Shown: in pieces, positions 61,691-64,000 of the stretch
Numbering within the stretch: position 1 is the first letter of the stretch
How the letters are laid out: every line of letters begins with the position of its first letter
The notes under the pieces: model-generated
The model's input: the letters and a program-made list of their open reading frames with translations, nothing else
Databases searched by the model: none
What the model was told of the DNA's origin: nothing
NCBI GenBank assembly: GCA_965204925.1
Contig: OZ242021.1
Location: forward strand, 930,001 to 994,000
Length of the DNA: 64,000 nucleotides
Direction: 5' to 3'
DNA from: G963663315 sp965204925
Lineage (GTDB): Bacteria; Pseudomonadota; Gammaproteobacteria; Arenicellales; Poriferihabitantaceae
Program-made: the position numbers and the translations under genes

Positions 61691-62914
61691 TCACCAGGCA
61701 ACGACCAGCTTCTTCTTCCCTTCGTTCCACACAACCAGCAGATACCACAGGAACATGATGCCGAACACGGTCGCTATCGACATTTTCCAACTCATTATAT
61801 CCGGCAGAAAGGCCGGTTCGCCAAGCTTCATTAACCAGCCGGTATTATCAAGCCAGTCTCTGAACAGTGAGCCGGACACCCCGAAGGCCGCAATCGCGAT
61901 CCACAGCTTGATCTGGCCCTCTCCCGCGCGCCACAGACAACCGGTGGCACAGCCACCGCTTAACGACATGCCGATACCGAAAATGGCTCCGCCGAGCAGA
62001 CTGCCGAGCCAGAACGCGCTTGCGACCTGTGCATCCCAATCTTTCAGATCGGTCCATTTCAGGATTGAAAAACCGATCACCCCGATCACGACAGCCAGAA
62101 TGACCGCCTTCGTCATTTCGCCGTCGCCGGTCAAAAACGGTTCCCGGAAAGCCTTGACGAAACAGAACCGCGAACGCTGCATGACTACCCCGATGAACAG
62201 ACCGAACAACAGGAAACCGGCGCGAACCGGATAGTCGAAGCCATCATAAACAAGTGCAATCACAAAGCCGCAGGCCAGTACCGAAAGGCCCAGCGTCTGC
62301 TGCGCTTTCCTGCGTGCAAGAAGGCCGCCTCGGGTGGTTTTCCGGGGCGCTGCCGAAGCCGCGAAATCCAGAGTGACCTCCAGAATCAACAATCGCAAGC
62401 CGATGTAAACCCCGATCATCAGGCCCGCCATCATCGCCAGCCCGGCCATTGACAGGGCGCTGGTTGCACTGAAAAAGCCGCCGATATTGCAGCCAAATGC
62501 CATGGCGGCGCCAATTCCCATCAGCGTTCCCCCGACCAGTCCCTTGAACAATTCAAACGCCGGCGCGCCCCGGATACGAAATTGTCCTGCCAGCAAAGCG
62601 GCAGCGCAAGCGCCGCCAATCACACCGAAGTTCAAAAGAGAGGTGGAATACAGGTGGGGCGAAATGATAATGTGGTCGGCCAGCCCGAGGCTGTTGAATA
62701 GCCAGTCCCCCCAGTTGCGCACGCCGTCCGCGGCGCTCCACGGCTTCTCGTAGGCAAACAGCAGTATGTTGCTGACCGCCAGCAGTATTCCTGCCGCCCA
62801 GGCTGCCCACTGCTTCCCGAACAGTACGTCACACTTTTCAAAAAATGCGGCTGCGAGGCCGGGTGAGGATGCAAGTGTCTTCATTTGCAGCTTGTCCTTG
62901 GTTTTTATGGCCAT
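61691..62914 (-). CDS. YeeE/YedE-family membrane transporter
   Basis: 407 aa polytopic protein with about nine or ten hydrophobic segments. Family signatures: GCNIGGFFSATSALSMAGL near residue 155 and SLSGGCATGCLWRAGEGQIK (parts) near 330. The family includes the thiosulfate transporter TsuA and sulfur-compound importers. Position at the head of a Sox operon supports thiosulfate or other sulfur uptake. ATG 62914 is used; ATG 62884 is an alternative. Confidence 0.82.
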   Translation of the reverse strand: MAIKTKDKLQMKTLASSPGLAAAFFEKCDVLFGKQWAAWAAGILLAVSNILLFAYEKPWSAADGVRNWGDWLFNSLGLADHIIISPHLYSTSLLNFGVIGGACAAALLAGQFRIRGAPAFELFKGLVGGTLMGIGAAMAFGCNIGGFFSATSALSMAGLAMMAGLMIGVYIGLRLLILEVTLDFAASAAPRKTTRGGLLARRKAQQTLGLSVLACGFVIALVYDGFDYPVRAGFLLFGLFIGVVMQRSRFCFVKAFREPFLTGDGEMTKAVILAVVIGVIGFSILKWTDLKDWDAQVASAFWLGSLLGGAIFGIGMSLSGGCATGCLWRAGEGQIKLWIAIAAFGVSGSLFRDWLDNTGWLMKLGEPAFLPDIMSWKMSIATVFGIMFLWYLLVVWNEGKKKLVVAW

Positions 62915-63122
62915 TTATCGATTGAGTTCTTGAATCTATAGTATCTTACTCAAGCCATAAACGAAAAATTTTATACATGGAACTGCCGCGCAATATCAAC
63001 ACCCATATAGGGATATATCCATCGACATATAAGCAGGATAACAGCAGGCCAACAGGAATAACAGGACATCCCGACAGACTGTGGTCAACAATATCCGGAC
63101 AAACTTGATAATGAGCCTGATC
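62915..63122. other. AT-rich leader region of the sulfur operon
   Basis: About 208 bp between the YeeE-type gene and the hydroxyproline-epimerase-like gene, noticeably AT-rich. It must contain the operon promoter on the minus strand; a TACTAT-like -10 lies about 62938-62943, but no convincing -35 was found. No hairpin or riboswitch-like structure was recognised. Confidence 0.4.
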
Positions 63123-63971
63123 CTAAGTCAGCAAGAACCCGTGGGCGTAGGGGTCGCGCTCTTCAATGATAATTTGATTGTGGCCGGTAACCCGCGCCCA
63201 TCCGCAGACCGCCGGCCGGATGGCGCGGTAGCCGCCAACCGATAGCGGCTCAATGGCATGCCCGGTAAACAGGCTACCGATGATGCTTTCATGCACGAAT
63301 TTCTGCCCGATTGCCAGTTCGCCCCGCGCCACCAACTGGGCCATTCTGGCACAAGTCCCGGTCCCGCAGGGGGAGCGGTCGATACCGCGGTCTCCATAAA
63401 ACACGACATTTCTCATATCCGCTTGCCTGTGTTTTGCCTGATCGGTCCACATTACATGGCTGACCGTTCCGATCGTGTCATCCTCAGGATGCACGAATGT
63501 CTCCAACCGGTTGATCGCTTTCCTGACGAGCGGGCTGAAACGCCGGATATCGTCAATACCGAAATGATCCAGCCCTTTGTAGTTTCCCCGGGGTTCGATA
63601 ATCGCGTAGAAATTCCCCCCGTAACTGACATCCACGAGCAGTTCACCGATGCCGGGCGCCTCCACTTTGATCCCGGAGGAATGCAAAAAGGCGGGGACAT
63701 TGGTGATTTCGACGGATTCGACATATCCGTCAATCAGCTCATACCTGGCTGCGACCGGCCCGGCCGGTGTGTCCAGCAATAACTGTCCGGGGGTTTTCGG
63801 GGTAACCAGATTTTGCTCAATGGCCACGGTAACCGTGCCGATAGCGCCGTGGCCGCACATGGGAAGGCAGCCGCTTACCTCAATGAACAGTACCCCCAGG
63901 TCGCACTCCCTGCGGGTCGGGGGATACAGTATGGAGCCCGACATCGCCTCATGACCGCGCGGCTCGAACAT
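63123..63971 (-). pseudogene. Proline-racemase superfamily, 4-hydroxyproline epimerase-like (frameshift near window edge)
   Basis: The frame carries both catalytic cysteines of racemases/epimerases: GCLPMCGHGAIGTVTVAIE near residue 40 and DRSPCGTGTCARMA near 195, so it is not a dehydratase (which would have Thr). Family proteins have another ~45 N-terminal residues. Upstream of ATG 63971 the expected sequence ...DYDWV continues in a different frame (MRDYDWVPG then stop), so an indel near 63975-63982 probably breaks the gene. The beginning lies beyond the window. Confidence 0.7.
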
Positions 63972-64000
63972 CAGCCCGGGACCCAGTCATAATCCCGCAT

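Noticed and set aside
1..64000. tRNA, rRNA or CRISPR arrays
   Set aside because: No T-loop-like GGTTCGAATCC segment in a cloverleaf context, no rRNA signature and no regularly spaced short repeats were found by reading. A dedicated scan (tRNAscan, CRISPR finder) would be decisive.

Overview
The window reads as a chromosomal segment of a sulfur-oxidising gammaproteobacterium. The evidence is the gene neighbourhoods (parC, purC, glyQS-gmhB-plsC, pdxA-rsmA, glmS-glmU, clpB, polyamine-type ABC transporter) and a minus-strand thiosulfate-oxidation cluster. The many decayed genes, the duplicated AAA-ATPase/nuclease genes and the toxin/RM accumulation suggest a host-associated lineage, but that is inference.

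Layout. 1-11389 is housekeeping: parC (5' cut by the window edge), purC, an LPS-kinase-like gene, a phosphoglucose-isomerase-like gene, glyQ-glyS, a MazG-like gene, gmhB and plsC on the plus strand, then rsmA and pdxA on the minus strand. 11403-16190 is a decayed tandem duplication: two AAA-ATPase/PD-(D/E)XK genes, one intact glycosyltransferase plus a scrap of its lost copy, and one intact alkyltransferase-like gene plus a scrap of its lost copy. glmS, glmU and a YkgJ-type gene follow.

20494-38451 is an accessory island. It opens with a broken rimO and an IS5-type remnant. It then holds a membrane/coiled-coil gene preceded by an amputated gene, a three-gene membrane protein-GTPase-membrane protein module (24181-27003), a zinc-ribbon membrane protein and a PP2C phosphatase. 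A type I restriction-modification locus follows (hsdM-hsdS, a truncated ATPase, a DUF433/DUF5615 pair, hsdR), whose two halves each begin with a copy of the same ~195-bp leader. The island ends with an OLD/SMC-like ATPase whose downstream partner survives only as a start codon and about 15 codons.

38703-54651 returns to core-like genes: clpB, a spermidine/putrescine-type ABC transporter, a 2OG-oxygenase-like gene, a glycosyltransferase with an internal amber codon, a BioC-like gene, a GST, a methionine aminotransferase-type enzyme, exonuclease III, an iron alcohol dehydrogenase and a pair of overlapping ATP-grasp genes. 62914-54738 (minus strand) looks like one sulfur operon: YeeE/YedE transporter, beta-propeller protein, soxY, soxB, soxZ, an HMA-like/cytochrome c protein, SCO and a DUF255 thioredoxin-like protein. 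soxB sits between soxY and soxZ, which is unusual. The window ends in a hydroxyproline-epimerase-like gene that seems frameshifted near its 5' end.

The best candidate for an undescribed system is the GTPase triad at 24181-27003. All assignments come from reading the sequence; no searches were run.
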